From positions 1,054,001-1,118,000 of the forward strand of contig NZ_CP107996.1 of the NCBI RefSeq assembly GCF_036088315.1: DNA of 64,000 nt, given 5' to 3'. Positions within the stretch are counted from its first letter, which is position 1. Every line of letters begins with the position of its first letter. This document shows positions 44,758 through 51,818 of this stretch, piece after piece. The stretch is from Streptomyces sp. NBC_00344. GTDB taxonomy: Bacteria > Actinomycetota > Actinomycetes > Streptomycetales > Streptomycetaceae. The notes below the pieces were generated by a model that ran no database searches, had not been told where the DNA came from, and worked only from the letters and a program-made list of their open reading frames with translations. The translations under genes were made by a program, and so were the position numbers.

Positions 44758-45681
44758 TCAGAGGTTCGTCATGTCGACCGGGATCCTGGGCTCGACGCCG
44801 TCACGCAGAATGGTGGCCTCGATGAGTCCGTACGGGCGGTCGGCCGCGTAGTAGACCTCGTTGTCGTTCTTGAGCCCGAAGGGCTCGAGGTCCACCAGGA
44901 AGTGGTGTTTGTTGGGCAGCGAGAAGCGGATCTCGTCGATCTCGCTGCGGTTGTTGATGATGCGTGAGCCCATCTGGTACATGGTCTGCTGCAGGGACAG
45001 CGAGTAGGTCTCGGCGAAGGCCTGGAGCATGTGCTTCTTGGCCTGCACGTACGACTTCTCCCAGTTCGGCATGCGGTCCGCGTCGCTGGTCCAGTTGTAG
45101 CGCCACTTGGCGGACACCTGGGTCGCGAGGATGCGGTCGTACGCCTCCTTGAGCGTGGTGTATTTGTCCTTGGCGTAGCCCCAGAACTCCGAGTTGGTGG
45201 AGTTGAGCACGGTCAGGTCCTTGAGGCCCGAGATGATCTGCCAGTTCTCACCGTCGAAGGTGATCTCGCTGGTCCGGATCTCCTGGCCCTGACGTACGAA
45301 GGAGTGCCTGACCTCGTCGGCGCCGATGAACTGCGAGGTGGCGTCGGAGGTCGCGATGCGCTCCCACGCGTACTCCTCGATCCGGATCCGCGCGCTCTTG
45401 ATCGCTTCCTGACTGGTCACGAAGTGCCGGGCCAGATGGATGCCGAACTGTTCGGCGGACTCGATGCCGTGCTCCTTGGCGAACGCGAACACCGTGTTCT
45501 TGGTGGTGTCGGTCGGCAGGACGTTGGCGTTGGAACCGGAGTAGTGGACGTCGTCCATGGTGCCGGAGAGGGCGACCGAGACGTTCAGGTCCTTGATGTG
45601 GTGGGTGTCGCCGTCCCGCGTGATCTTGACTACGCGGTTCTCTGCTTTGCCGTACTGGTTCTGGCCGAGAATCGTGGGCAT
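44758..45681 (-). CDS. uox: Uricase (factor-independent urate hydroxylase)
   Basis: Oxidises urate to 5-hydroxyisourate and hydrogen peroxide, 307 aa, two T-fold domains. Signature regions are LGQNQYGKAENRVVKI with the active Lys, VLPTDTTKNTVFA with the catalytic Thr, and the second domain with LNSTNSEFWGY, WRYNWTSD and LPNKHHFLVDLEPFGL. The gene starts seven bases after uraH and is clearly in the same transcript. The peroxide product gives a direct reason for the nearby catalase gene with the same operator type. Confidence 0.96.
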   Translation of the reverse strand: MPTILGQNQYGKAENRVVKITRDGDTHHIKDLNVSVALSGTMDDVHYSGSNANVLPTDTTKNTVFAFAKEHGIESAEQFGIHLARHFVTSQEAIKSARIRIEEYAWERIATSDATSQFIGADEVRHSFVRQGQEIRTSEITFDGENWQIISGLKDLTVLNSTNSEFWGYAKDKYTTLKEAYDRILATQVSAKWRYNWTSDADRMPNWEKSYVQAKKHMLQAFAETYSLSLQQTMYQMGSRIINNRSEIDEIRFSLPNKHHFLVDLEPFGLKNDNEVYYAADRPYGLIEATILRDGVEPRIPVDMTNL

Positions 45682-45688
45682 GTCGGTG

Positions 45689-46105
45689 CTAGCTCCCTCG
45701 GTATACGGAGTAGCCGAACGGGTTGAGCAGCAGCGGTACGTGGAAGTGCTCACCCGGCACGACGGCGAATGTGATCGCCACCTCCGGGAAGAAAGCGCCG
45801 CTGTCCCTTACGCGGGGGGCGTCCTGCTGTGCCTCGGCTTGCCTTGTGGCGTGGTGCTGGTTCGAAGAGAAGTACGTCTCGGTGTCGAAGTCGAGCCGTA
45901 CGTGGGTGGTTCCTTCCGGCAGAGCCGGCAGGTCCTTGCAGCGTCCGTCGGCGTCGGTGGCCGATCCGCCGAGCGCCGTCCACGGTACGCCCGGGCCGCT
46001 GCGGGCCTCGAGCGAAACGGTGACGCCGCCGGCGGGACGGCCCGCGCTGGTGTCCAGTACGTGCGTGGAAACCGACGCGGTGGTCTGCGTGCTCAAGGCC
46101 GTCAC
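45689..46105 (-). CDS. uraH: 5-Hydroxyisourate hydrolase
   Basis: Transthyretin-like enzyme that opens 5-hydroxyisourate to OHCU, 138 aa. The N-terminal motif VSTHVLDTSAGRPA and the C-terminal tetrapeptide YRGS are diagnostic; an Arg (THVRLDFDT) and a His (GEHFHVPLLL) complete the site. The GTG start overlaps the uraD stop (GTGA). A TTG three codons downstream is an alternative start. It acts between uricase and UraD. Confidence 0.95.
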   Translation of the reverse strand: MTALSTQTTASVSTHVLDTSAGRPAGGVTVSLEARSGPGVPWTALGGSATDADGRCKDLPALPEGTTHVRLDFDTETYFSSNQHHATRQAEAQQDAPRVRDSGAFFPEVAITFAVVPGEHFHVPLLLNPFGYSVYRGS

Positions 46106-46623
46106 TCTCCTTCTTCTGCGACCGCTGCGACGAGGCCGGTCAGCCGGATGCGGTTGATCTTCCCCAGTTCGGTGCGCACGTGTCCGCGCTCCTGCTCGGG
46201 CGTGTTGCCGATCCGGGCCCTCATCGCGTCGCGCATCTGCTCACCGGTCGCGCCGGTGGCGCAGATCAGAAAGACATGTCCGAACCTCTCCTGGTAGGCA
46301 AGGTTCAGATCAAGGATTTCGGCCTTGAGCTCATCGGACGCTCCGGCCATCCCGCGCTGTTCACGGGACGATGTGGGATCTCCGGGCTTCGGACGGCCGA
46401 TCGGCGGGTGCCCGGCCATCGCTTCGGCCAGATCTTCCGTCGTCAGCGCTGCCGTAGCGGCGTCGCCGGCGAGGAGGAGGGCTTCAACGGTGGCGTACGG
46501 GCGCCGGGCGAGCAGACTGCTCCCCCACGCCGAACTGGCGCACACCTCGTGGAGCGCGGCTCGCGCCGCGCTGTCCTGCAGGGTGTTGAACCGGGCAAGG
46601 CCCGGAGTCGAATGCGAAGTCAC
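46102..46623 (-). CDS. uraD: OHCU decarboxylase
   Basis: Converts 2-oxo-4-hydroxy-4-carboxy-5-ureidoimidazoline to (S)-allantoin, 173 aa. The catalytic His72 lies in AGHPPIGRP, and SREQRGMAGAS and YQERFGHVFLICATG are family signatures. The GTG at 46623 follows GGAGG by 6 bases. It is the first enzyme gene of the urate operon. A promoter with a class A palindrome across its -35 lies about 50-90 bases upstream. Confidence 0.95.
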   Translation of the reverse strand: MTSHSTPGLARFNTLQDSAARAALHEVCASSAWGSSLLARRPYATVEALLLAGDAATAALTTEDLAEAMAGHPPIGRPKPGDPTSSREQRGMAGASDELKAEILDLNLAYQERFGHVFLICATGATGEQMRDAMRARIGNTPEQERGHVRTELGKINRIRLTGLVAAVAEEGE

Positions 46624-46673
46624 GGTGGACCTCCGTGGCCGATTGGGCGGCCTTGTGCTGAACGGGCTGCGGA

Positions 46674-46715
46674 TAGCTAACGCCCTCGAAATCACCACGT
46701 CAACACTTTGTTGAA
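46674..46715 (-). promoter_or_regulatory. uraD promoter overlapped by a class A palindrome
   Basis: On the minus strand a -35 TTGACG (46703 to 46698) and a -10 TAGCTA (46679 to 46674) are 18 bases apart. The palindrome GTCAACACTTTGTTGAA occupies 46699-46715, so one half forms the -35. Binding there would block or position RNA polymerase for the uraD-uraH-uricase operon. No class B pair is seen here. Confidence 0.65.
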
Positions 46716-46780
46716 AACTTGCGGTTACAAATTACCGTCGCCCGGTTGCCCGGCGACGGTTCGCCGTACGACAGGGATCC

Positions 46781-47158
46781 TCATTCGCTCTTGGCGGTGT
46801 TGTCCCTGTTCAGGTAGTTGTAGACGGTGAAACGGCTGACCCCGATGGCGTTCGCCACTGTCTCCACGCCATGCCGGACGGAGAAGGCGCCGCGCGCCTC
46901 CAGTACGCGCACGACCGACTGCTTCGTCTTCCTGTCGAGCTCCGACAGGGGCATCCCGTGCCGGCGCTCCAGCGCCGCGAGGATGTGATCGAGGGAGTCC
47001 GAGAGCTGCGGCAGCCGCACCGCCAGGACATCCTCGCCCTCCCAGGCCAGGACGACATCGTCCTCGGACGCCTGGTCCGGTACGAGTATCTCGGCACCCA
47101 TGGCATCGACCAGCGGCTTCACCGCGGCGAACAGCGGGTGCTCTCCCGGCTCGGTCAC
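46781..47158 (-). CDS. Small regulator with DauR/YheO-type C-terminal helix-turn-helix
   Basis: A 125-aa protein. The C-terminal half (about 68-118) is an HTH_22-like domain: LSELDRKTKQSVVRVLEARGAFSVRHGVETVANAIGVSRFTVYNYLN. The N-terminal half is a short acidic beta-rich segment (EDDVVLAWEGEDVLAVRLP) and lacks the PAS-like domain of full-length DauR proteins. It starts with GTG overlapping the stop of the upstream small gene (GTGA). Lying between that gene and uraD, it may regulate urate genes, possibly through the class A palindrome. Its target is not proven. Confidence 0.8.
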   Translation of the reverse strand: MTEPGEHPLFAAVKPLVDAMGAEILVPDQASEDDVVLAWEGEDVLAVRLPQLSDSLDHILAALERRHGMPLSELDRKTKQSVVRVLEARGAFSVRHGVETVANAIGVSRFTVYNYLNRDNTAKSE

Positions 47159-47415
47159 TTGTCGCCCTCCCCGTCCTGCCCGATCACGTTCACCTGGAGC
47201 GAGACGCGCGTGGCGCCCGACGCGAGGGTGCGGCGGAGCAGGGTGTCGACGGCGGTCAGCACGGCGTCGGCCCCACCCTCCGCGGTATTGCCGAACGGAC
47301 CGACGTCCACCGCGTCCAGCTCGGCCGCCTGAATGACTTCGCGGGCCACCACGGCATGCGGGGGCGCCTCGTCCAGGTCGAAGGGTTCGGTCGTGAACTC
47401 CACTCTCAATCGCAC
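47155..47415 (-). CDS. MTH1187/thiamine-binding-like small protein
   Basis: An 86-aa single-domain protein matching the Thiamine_BP/MTH1187 pattern: a first strand RLRVEFTTEPF, the helix with VVAREVIQAAELDAVDVGPFGNTAEG, and a last helix-strand LLRRTLASGATRVSLQVNV. Family members fold like YkoF and bind small ligands, possibly thiamine or hydroxymethylpyrimidine. The GTG at 47415 starts a two-gene unit with the HTH protein. It is divergent from hyi. Gcl, also in this region, needs thiamine diphosphate, but a link is only speculative. Confidence 0.75.
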   Translation of the reverse strand: MRLRVEFTTEPFDLDEAPPHAVVAREVIQAAELDAVDVGPFGNTAEGGADAVLTAVDTLLRRTLASGATRVSLQVNVIGQDGEGDK

Positions 47416-47487
47416 GCGCTCAACCTACTGCGCGCGTCACAAAAAACGGCAGGCCCACTTGACAGCCCTCCCGAAGTGCAGGCAACC

Positions 47488-47523
47488 TTCCATCAAGCAG
47501 AAAATAACTTCCGCAATACGGAA
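47488..47523 (+). promoter_or_regulatory. Tandem class B boxes at hyi
   Basis: TTCCATCAAGCAGAA (47488-47502) and TTCCGCAATACGGAA (47509-47523) are 21 bp apart. TAACTT (47505-47510) in the gap fits a -10 hexamer. An alternative promoter is TTGACA (47459-47464) with CAACCT. Box 2 ends directly before the GGAG ribosome site, so a bound repressor could also cover the start of the message. Confidence 0.7.
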
Positions 47524-47537
47524 GGAGCGCACGTTAC

Positions 47538-48359
47538 ATGGCCTTCACGGACCAGCGCTTCGATGTGAACCTCTCGATCCTCTTCACGGAACTCCCGCTC
47601 CTGGAGCGTCCTGCGGCAGCCGCAGCGGCCGGCTTCACGGCGGTCGAGCTGTGGTGGCCCTGGATCGAAACCCCCACCCCTCCGCAGACCGAGCTCGACG
47701 CCCTGAAGAGGGCGCTCGACGACGCCGGCACCCAGCTGGTGGGCCTGAACTTCTACGCGGGCAGGCTCCCCGGCCCCGACCGCGGCGCGCTCTCCGAGCC
47801 GGGCGAGGAATCCGACCGGTTCCGCGCCAACATCGATGTCGTGGCCGACTTCGCCGCCTCCACCGGCTGCAAGGCGCTCAACGCGCTCTACGGCAACCGC
47901 GTCGAGGGAACAGACCCGGCCGTCCAGGACGCACTGGCCCTGGAGAACCTGGTACTGGCGGCCCGCGCCGCCGACCGGGTGGGAGCCGTACTGCTCGTCG
48001 AGGCCCTCAACAAGCCGGAGTCGCCGCTCTACCCGCTGGTGAGCGCGCCGGCGGCGATCGACGTCGTCGACAAGGTCAATCAGCTCAGCGGGCTCGGCAA
48101 CGCAAAGTTCCTGCTCGATCTGTACCACCTGTCGATGAACGGCGAGGACCTCGGCGAGGTCATCGACACCTACGCCGACAAGACCGGCCATGTGCAGATC
48201 GCCGACAACCCGGGCCGCGGCGCTCCCGGCACCGGCTCGTTGCCGCTGGCGGACCTCCTCGGCCGGCTGGCCAAGGCCGGTTACCAGGGATGGGTCGGCC
48301 TCGAGTACAAGCCGGGCGACCGGCCCAGCGCCGAGGCCTTCGACTGGCTCCCCAACTGA
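47538..48359 (+). CDS. hyi: Hydroxypyruvate isomerase
   Basis: Interconverts tartronate semialdehyde and hydroxypyruvate, 273 aa, a TIM-barrel of the AP_endonuc_2 family. It shows NLSILFTELPLLERPAAAAAAGFTAVELWWPW, the metal Glu in LVEALNKPESPLYPL, DLYHLSMNGEDL, HVQIADNPGRGAPGTG and VGLEYKP. GGAAGGAG lies upstream of the ATG. It is followed 34 bases later by glxR. In S. coelicolor this gene belongs to the AllR regulon and its overexpression impairs antibiotic production. Confidence 0.93.
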   Translation: MAFTDQRFDVNLSILFTELPLLERPAAAAAAGFTAVELWWPWIETPTPPQTELDALKRALDDAGTQLVGLNFYAGRLPGPDRGALSEPGEESDRFRANIDVVADFAASTGCKALNALYGNRVEGTDPAVQDALALENLVLAARAADRVGAVLLVEALNKPESPLYPLVSAPAAIDVVDKVNQLSGLGNAKFLLDLYHLSMNGEDLGEVIDTYADKTGHVQIADNPGRGAPGTGSLPLADLLGRLAKAGYQGWVGLEYKPGDRPSAEAFDWLPN

Positions 48360-48364
48360 CCGTC

Positions 48365-48381
48365 TTCATCAGTGTGTTGAA
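48365..48381. promoter_or_regulatory. Weak class A palindrome between hyi and glxR
   Basis: TTCATCAGTGTGTTGAA matches the class A consensus with one clear mismatch. It begins five bases after the hyi stop and overlaps the ribosome-site region of glxR. It may be a real operator or a chance match; no promoter hexamers fit it. Confidence 0.35.
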
Positions 48382-48393
48382 AGAGGCACCCCT

Positions 48394-49284
48394 ATGAGCA
48401 CCCTCCCCAAGATTGCGTGGATCGGCCTCGGCATCATGGGCTCCCCCATGTCCGAGAACCTGATCAAGGCTGGCTACTCCGTGACCGGCTTCACGCTGGA
48501 GCAGGACAAGCTGGACCGTCTCGCGGCCGCCGGAGGCACCGCCGCACCCTCGATCGCCGAGGCTGTGCGCGAGGCCGATGTGGTGATCACCATGGTGCCC
48601 GCGTCGCCGCAGGTCGAGGCGATCGCCTACGGACCCGATGGCATTCTCGAGAACGCCAAGCCGGGCTCCCTGCTGATCGACATGTCCTCGATCACGCCGC
48701 AGACCTCGGTCGACCTGGGCAGGGCCGGCGGCGAGAAGGGCCTGCGCGTCCTGGACGCGCCGGTGTCGGGGGGCGAGGCCGGCGCCATCGAGGCCGTGCT
48801 CTCCATCATGGTCGGCGGCGAGCAGAGCGACTTCGATGCCGCGAGGCCGATCCTCGAGGCCCTGGGCAAGACCATCGTGCTGTGCGGTCCGCACGGCTCC
48901 GGCCAGACGGTGAAGGCCGCCAACCAGCTGATCGTGGCGGTGAACATCCAGGCCTGCGCCGAGGCCGTGGTCTTCCTCGAGAAGTCCGGCGTGAACCTGG
49001 CCGCCGCCCTCGACGTACTCAACGGCGGTCTCGCCGGCTCCACCGTGCTGACGCGCAAGAAGGACAATTTCCTGAACCGCGACTTCAAGCCCGGCTTCCG
49101 GATCGATCTGCACCACAAGGACATGGGCATCGTCACCGACGCCGCCCGCAACGTGGGCGCGGCCCTGCCCGTCGGCGCGGTGGTCGCCCAGCTGGTCGCC
49201 TCGCTGCGAACCCAGGGCGACGGCGGTCTCGACCACTCGGCACTGCTGCGCTCGGTCGAGCGGTTGTCCGGCGCGCAGGTCTGA
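48394..49284 (+). CDS. glxR: 2-Hydroxy-3-oxopropionate reductase (tartronate semialdehyde reductase)
   Basis: Reduces tartronate semialdehyde to D-glycerate, 296 aa, beta-hydroxyacid dehydrogenase family. The NAD(P) motif is IGLGIMGSPMSENLIKAGY (about 9-27). The substrate motif DAPVSGGEAGA follows, and the catalytic Lys lies in GQTVKAANQLIVAVN (about 174). The C-terminal helix domain includes KDMGIVTDAARNVG. It forms an operon with hyi and completes the glycerate branch started by Gcl. Confidence 0.94.
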   Translation: MSTLPKIAWIGLGIMGSPMSENLIKAGYSVTGFTLEQDKLDRLAAAGGTAAPSIAEAVREADVVITMVPASPQVEAIAYGPDGILENAKPGSLLIDMSSITPQTSVDLGRAGGEKGLRVLDAPVSGGEAGAIEAVLSIMVGGEQSDFDAARPILEALGKTIVLCGPHGSGQTVKAANQLIVAVNIQACAEAVVFLEKSGVNLAAALDVLNGGLAGSTVLTRKKDNFLNRDFKPGFRIDLHHKDMGIVTDAARNVGAALPVGAVVAQLVASLRTQGDGGLDHSALLRSVERLSGAQV

Positions 49285-49400
49285 CCTTCGGCTCCACCCA
49301 GCGGAGGCCTCCGGCCTCCCCCTCCACTCCGGGCTGCGGCAGCGCTGACACCTGTCCTGTCGCGCCCAGGCGCTGCCGCCGCCCGGACCCATACTTGAAT

Positions 49401-49442
49401 TTCAACAAACTGTTGACGCGACGTTCACGGCGAATCTACGCT
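49401..49442 (+). promoter_or_regulatory. Catalase promoter with class A palindrome
   Basis: TTCAACAAACTGTTGAC occupies 49401-49417 and its right half forms a -35 TTGACG (49413-49418). TACGCT (49437-49442), 18 bases on, fits a -10. This is the same geometry as at uraD and suggests that catalase responds to the same purine signal as uricase. Confidence 0.6.
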
Positions 49443-49480
49443 CCTCGGGCCGTCAGCAGCTCCAGCACGGAAGGTCCACG

Positions 49481-50938
49481 ATGTCGAAGCGCGTGCTTAC
49501 GACCGAGTCAGGCGCCCCGGTCGCCGACAACCAGAACTCCGCCACCGCCGGCGTCGGCGGCCCGATCCTCCTCCAGGACCAGCATCTGCTGGAGAAGCTC
49601 GCCCGGTTCAACCGCGAGCGCATCCCGGAGCGCGTCGTCCACGCCCGCGGCTCGGGCGCGTACGGATACTTCGAGGTGACCGACGACGTCACCGGTTTCA
49701 CCCACGCCGACTTCCTCTCGGCCGTCGGCAAGCGCACCGAGACATTCATCCGCTTCTCGACGGTGGCCGACTCGCTGGGCGGCGCGGACGCGGTGCGCGA
49801 CCCCCGTGGCTTCGCGCTGAAGTTCTACACCGAAGAGGGCAACTACGACCTGGTCGGCAACAACACCCCGGTGTTCTTCATCAAGGACCCGATCAAGTTC
49901 CCCGACTTCATCCACTCCCAGAAGCGGGACCCGTTCACCGGCAAGCAGGAGCAGGACAACGTCTGGGACTTCTGGGCGCACTCCCCCGAGGCCACGCACC
50001 AGGTGACCTGGCTGATGGGTGACCGCGGCATCCCCGCCTCCTACCGCCACATGAACGGCTACGGCTCGCACACCTACCAGTGGACGAACGCGGAGGGCGA
50101 GGCCTTCTTCGTCAAGTACCACTTCAAGACGAACCAGGGTGTCCGCAGTCTCTCCGCGGAGCAGGCGTCCGAGCTGGTGGGCAAGGACTCCGACAGCCAC
50201 CAGACGGACCTGCTCCAGGCGATCGAACGCGGCGTCAATCCGTCCTGGACGCTGCACGTGCAGATCATGCCTGCCGCCGAGGCCGCTGACTACCGCTTCA
50301 ACCCCTTCGATGTGACCAAGGTGTGGCCGCACAGCGACTACCCGCTGCAGCGGGTGGGACGTCTGGTTCTGGACCGCAACCCCGACAACGTCTTCGCCGA
50401 GGTGGAGCAGGCCGCGTTCTCCCCGAACAACTTCGTGCCCGGCATAGGCCCCTCGCCGGACAAGATGCTGCAGGGCCGGCTGTTCGCCTACGCCGATGCC
50501 CAGCGTTACCGGGTGGGCATCAACCACACGCAGCTCCCGGTCAACGCACCGCGGAAGACCACCGCCGACAACTACGGCCGCGACGGCGCCATGGCCACCC
50601 GGTACGGCTCACGCCACGACAAGAACTACGAGCCCAACTCCCATGCGGGCCCGGCCCAGTCGGACGCCGCCCTCGCGTCGCCGCTCGCCGTGACGGGCTG
50701 GACCGGCACCCATGAGGCCTCGGCGCACGTCAAGGACGACGACTTCTTCCAGGCGGGCGAGCTCTATCGGCTGATGTCGCAGGACGAGAAGTCCCGGCTG
50801 ATCGCCAACATCGCGAGCGGCCTCTCGAAGGTCAGTCTCGACGACGTGATCGAGAAGAACCTCGCGCACTTCCACGCCGCCGACGCCGACTACGGCAAGC
50901 GCGTCGAGGATGCGGTTCGCGCGCTGCGCGAGGACTGA
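49481..50938 (+). CDS. katA: Monofunctional heme catalase
   Basis: Dismutates hydrogen peroxide, 485 aa, small-subunit clade. The active-site motif [20 protein letters not shown] contains the catalytic His (about 55), the Asn lies in [15 protein letters not shown], and the heme ligand Tyr in [14 protein letters not shown] (about 338). HSQKRDP and [14 protein letters not shown] are family signatures. It sits between glxR and gcl and shares an operator type with uraD. The likely job is removal of peroxide from uricase. General oxidative-stress duty is also possible. Confidence 0.95.
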   Translation: MSKRVLTTESGAPVADNQNSATAGVGGPILLQDQHLLEKLARFNRERIPERVVHARGSGAYGYFEVTDDVTGFTHADFLSAVGKRTETFIRFSTVADSLGGADAVRDPRGFALKFYTEEGNYDLVGNNTPVFFIKDPIKFPDFIHSQKRDPFTGKQEQDNVWDFWAHSPEATHQVTWLMGDRGIPASYRHMNGYGSHTYQWTNAEGEAFFVKYHFKTNQGVRSLSAEQASELVGKDSDSHQTDLLQAIERGVNPSWTLHVQIMPAAEAADYRFNPFDVTKVWPHSDYPLQRVGRLVLDRNPDNVFAEVEQAAFSPNNFVPGIGPSPDKMLQGRLFAYADAQRYRVGINHTQLPVNAPRKTTADNYGRDGAMATRYGSRHDKNYEPNSHAGPAQSDAALASPLAVTGWTGTHEASAHVKDDDFFQAGELYRLMSQDEKSRLIANIASGLSKVSLDDVIEKNLAHFHAADADYGKRVEDAVRALRED

Positions 50939-50958
50939 GACAGCGTCCCCTCTTGACT

Positions 50959-51001
50959 GTCCGTCCGCCGACCCGAGTGAGGGGTGGCCGGCGGTACGGA
51001 C
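50959..51001 (+). terminator. katA terminator hairpin
   Basis: GTCCGTCCGCCG (50959-50970) pairs with CGGCGGTACGGAC (50989-51001) with a single bulged A. It starts 21 bases after the katA stop. No U-tract follows. Confidence 0.65.
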
Positions 51002-51068
51002 ACACCCGAGGACCGCGGCGGAGACGCGACGCCAGTGCGGTGGTGAAGGCCGCCCGCGCCCCGTTCTG

Positions 51069-51120
51069 ACCTGAAGGACGAGGGCCGGGAGGCCGGTCGC
51101 GCCCGCCGCGGTCTTCAGGT
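51069..51120. repeat. Inverted repeat ACCTGAAG / CTTCAGGT downstream of katA
   Basis: The 8-bp arms at 51069-51076 and 51113-51120, extended by two more pairs across a bulge, enclose a GC-rich loop of about 36 bases with its own partial pairing. It is the first of three closely spaced stems before 51243. Confidence 0.5.
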
Positions 51121-51130
51121 ACAACAAGCC

Positions 51131-51182
51131 CCGCCCGGCGGCGCGAACGTCCTGTCGCGCCCAGCCTCGCGCCGCCGGGCGG
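51131..51182. repeat. 16-bp perfect inverted repeat downstream of katA
   Basis: CCGCCCGGCGGCGCGA (51131-51146) and TCGCGCCGCCGGGCGG (51167-51182) are exact reverse complements with a 20-base loop. There is no T-run on either side. Confidence 0.75.
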
Positions 51183-51199
51183 CACCAGAATGCGATGCC

Positions 51200-51243
51200 G
51201 GAGCGCGGAACAAGGTCTACGGTCCCTTGTTCCGCGCTCCTTT
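51200..51243 (+). terminator. Strong intrinsic-type terminator downstream of katA
   Basis: GGAGCGCGGAACAAGG (51200-51215) pairs perfectly with CCTTGTTCCGCGCTCC (51225-51240); the loop is nine bases and TTT follows. This is the best-formed terminator in the window, yet it lies 260 bases after the nearest plus-strand gene. Confidence 0.8.
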
Positions 51244-51703
51244 GCGTGCGGGCCCGGGGTGACCGTCACGGTCCTGGCGGCCCCCGTGACCACCACCCGG
51301 AGATCACACAGGTCGCCGTACGCGGAAGTGCCGGAGCCGGCGATGCAGGGCATGGGCACGGCGACCCGTCCGCGAACGGTAGGTGTTGCCGCTCCGCGCG
51401 GGCGTACGGACCCGCCTGCCGAAAAGTGAGCACGGAGTTCGCCGGCAGCAGCATGAACGGCAGCGGCAGGAGGGCACTGCCGTCGGAGCGCTCAGGACCG
51501 GCATTCCGGTGGTGTACGCACTGCCGCCACTGATCCGCAGCATGGCACCCTGCCGGGTGGGCGACGGGCGCCGCCGCGAACGGGAGGAGTGCCGATACAA
51601 GCACCCCGGTCACGGCTCTCAGCAGAAGCAGCCCGGCAGACTCCACAGCGGGCCACGCGTCGCAGGCCAGGAACGGCGCAGCGCGGCGGCCGGGCGGCAT
51701 CCC

Positions 51704-51757
51704 CGCGGCGGCCGCCGGGGAAGGCGCGCCCGCGGCGGCCGCCGGGGAAGGCGCGCC
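51704..51757. repeat. 27-bp GC-rich tandem repeat, two copies
   Basis: Two identical adjacent units (51704-51730 and 51731-51757), each containing CGCGGCGGCCGCCGGGG and GGCGCGCC. It lies just downstream of gcl. With only two copies and no spacer it is a local duplication. Confidence 0.75.
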
Positions 51758-51771
51758 CGTGGCAGACCGAA

Positions 51772-51804
51772 GGGGCGGGCCGCCGTGAACCGGCGGCCCG
51801 CCCC
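51772..51804 (-). terminator. gcl terminator
   Basis: A perfect 14-bp stem, GGGGCGGGCCGCCG (51772-51785) with CGGCGGCCCGCCCC (51791-51804), with a five-base loop. It begins 14 bases after the gcl stop on the minus strand and is followed there by TTC rather than a U-tract. Confidence 0.8.
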
Positions 51805-51818
51805 TGTCCGCAGAGCCG

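Larger units (their letters stand above)
50939..51818. other. 880-base gap between katA and gcl with several strong hairpins
   Basis: No gene with family support is seen. The part next to katA (50959-51243) holds four inverted repeats in succession, listed separately. The part next to gcl holds a 27-bp tandem repeat and a terminator. Open frames in 51190-51860 are Arg/Pro-rich and not convincing. A structured non-coding RNA in 51060-51243 is possible but unproven. Confidence 0.5.

Noticed and set aside
51704..51757. 27-bp repeat considered as a CRISPR repeat or attachment site
   Set aside because: There are only two copies, directly adjacent, with no spacers and no integrase or cas gene nearby. 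A local duplication is enough.
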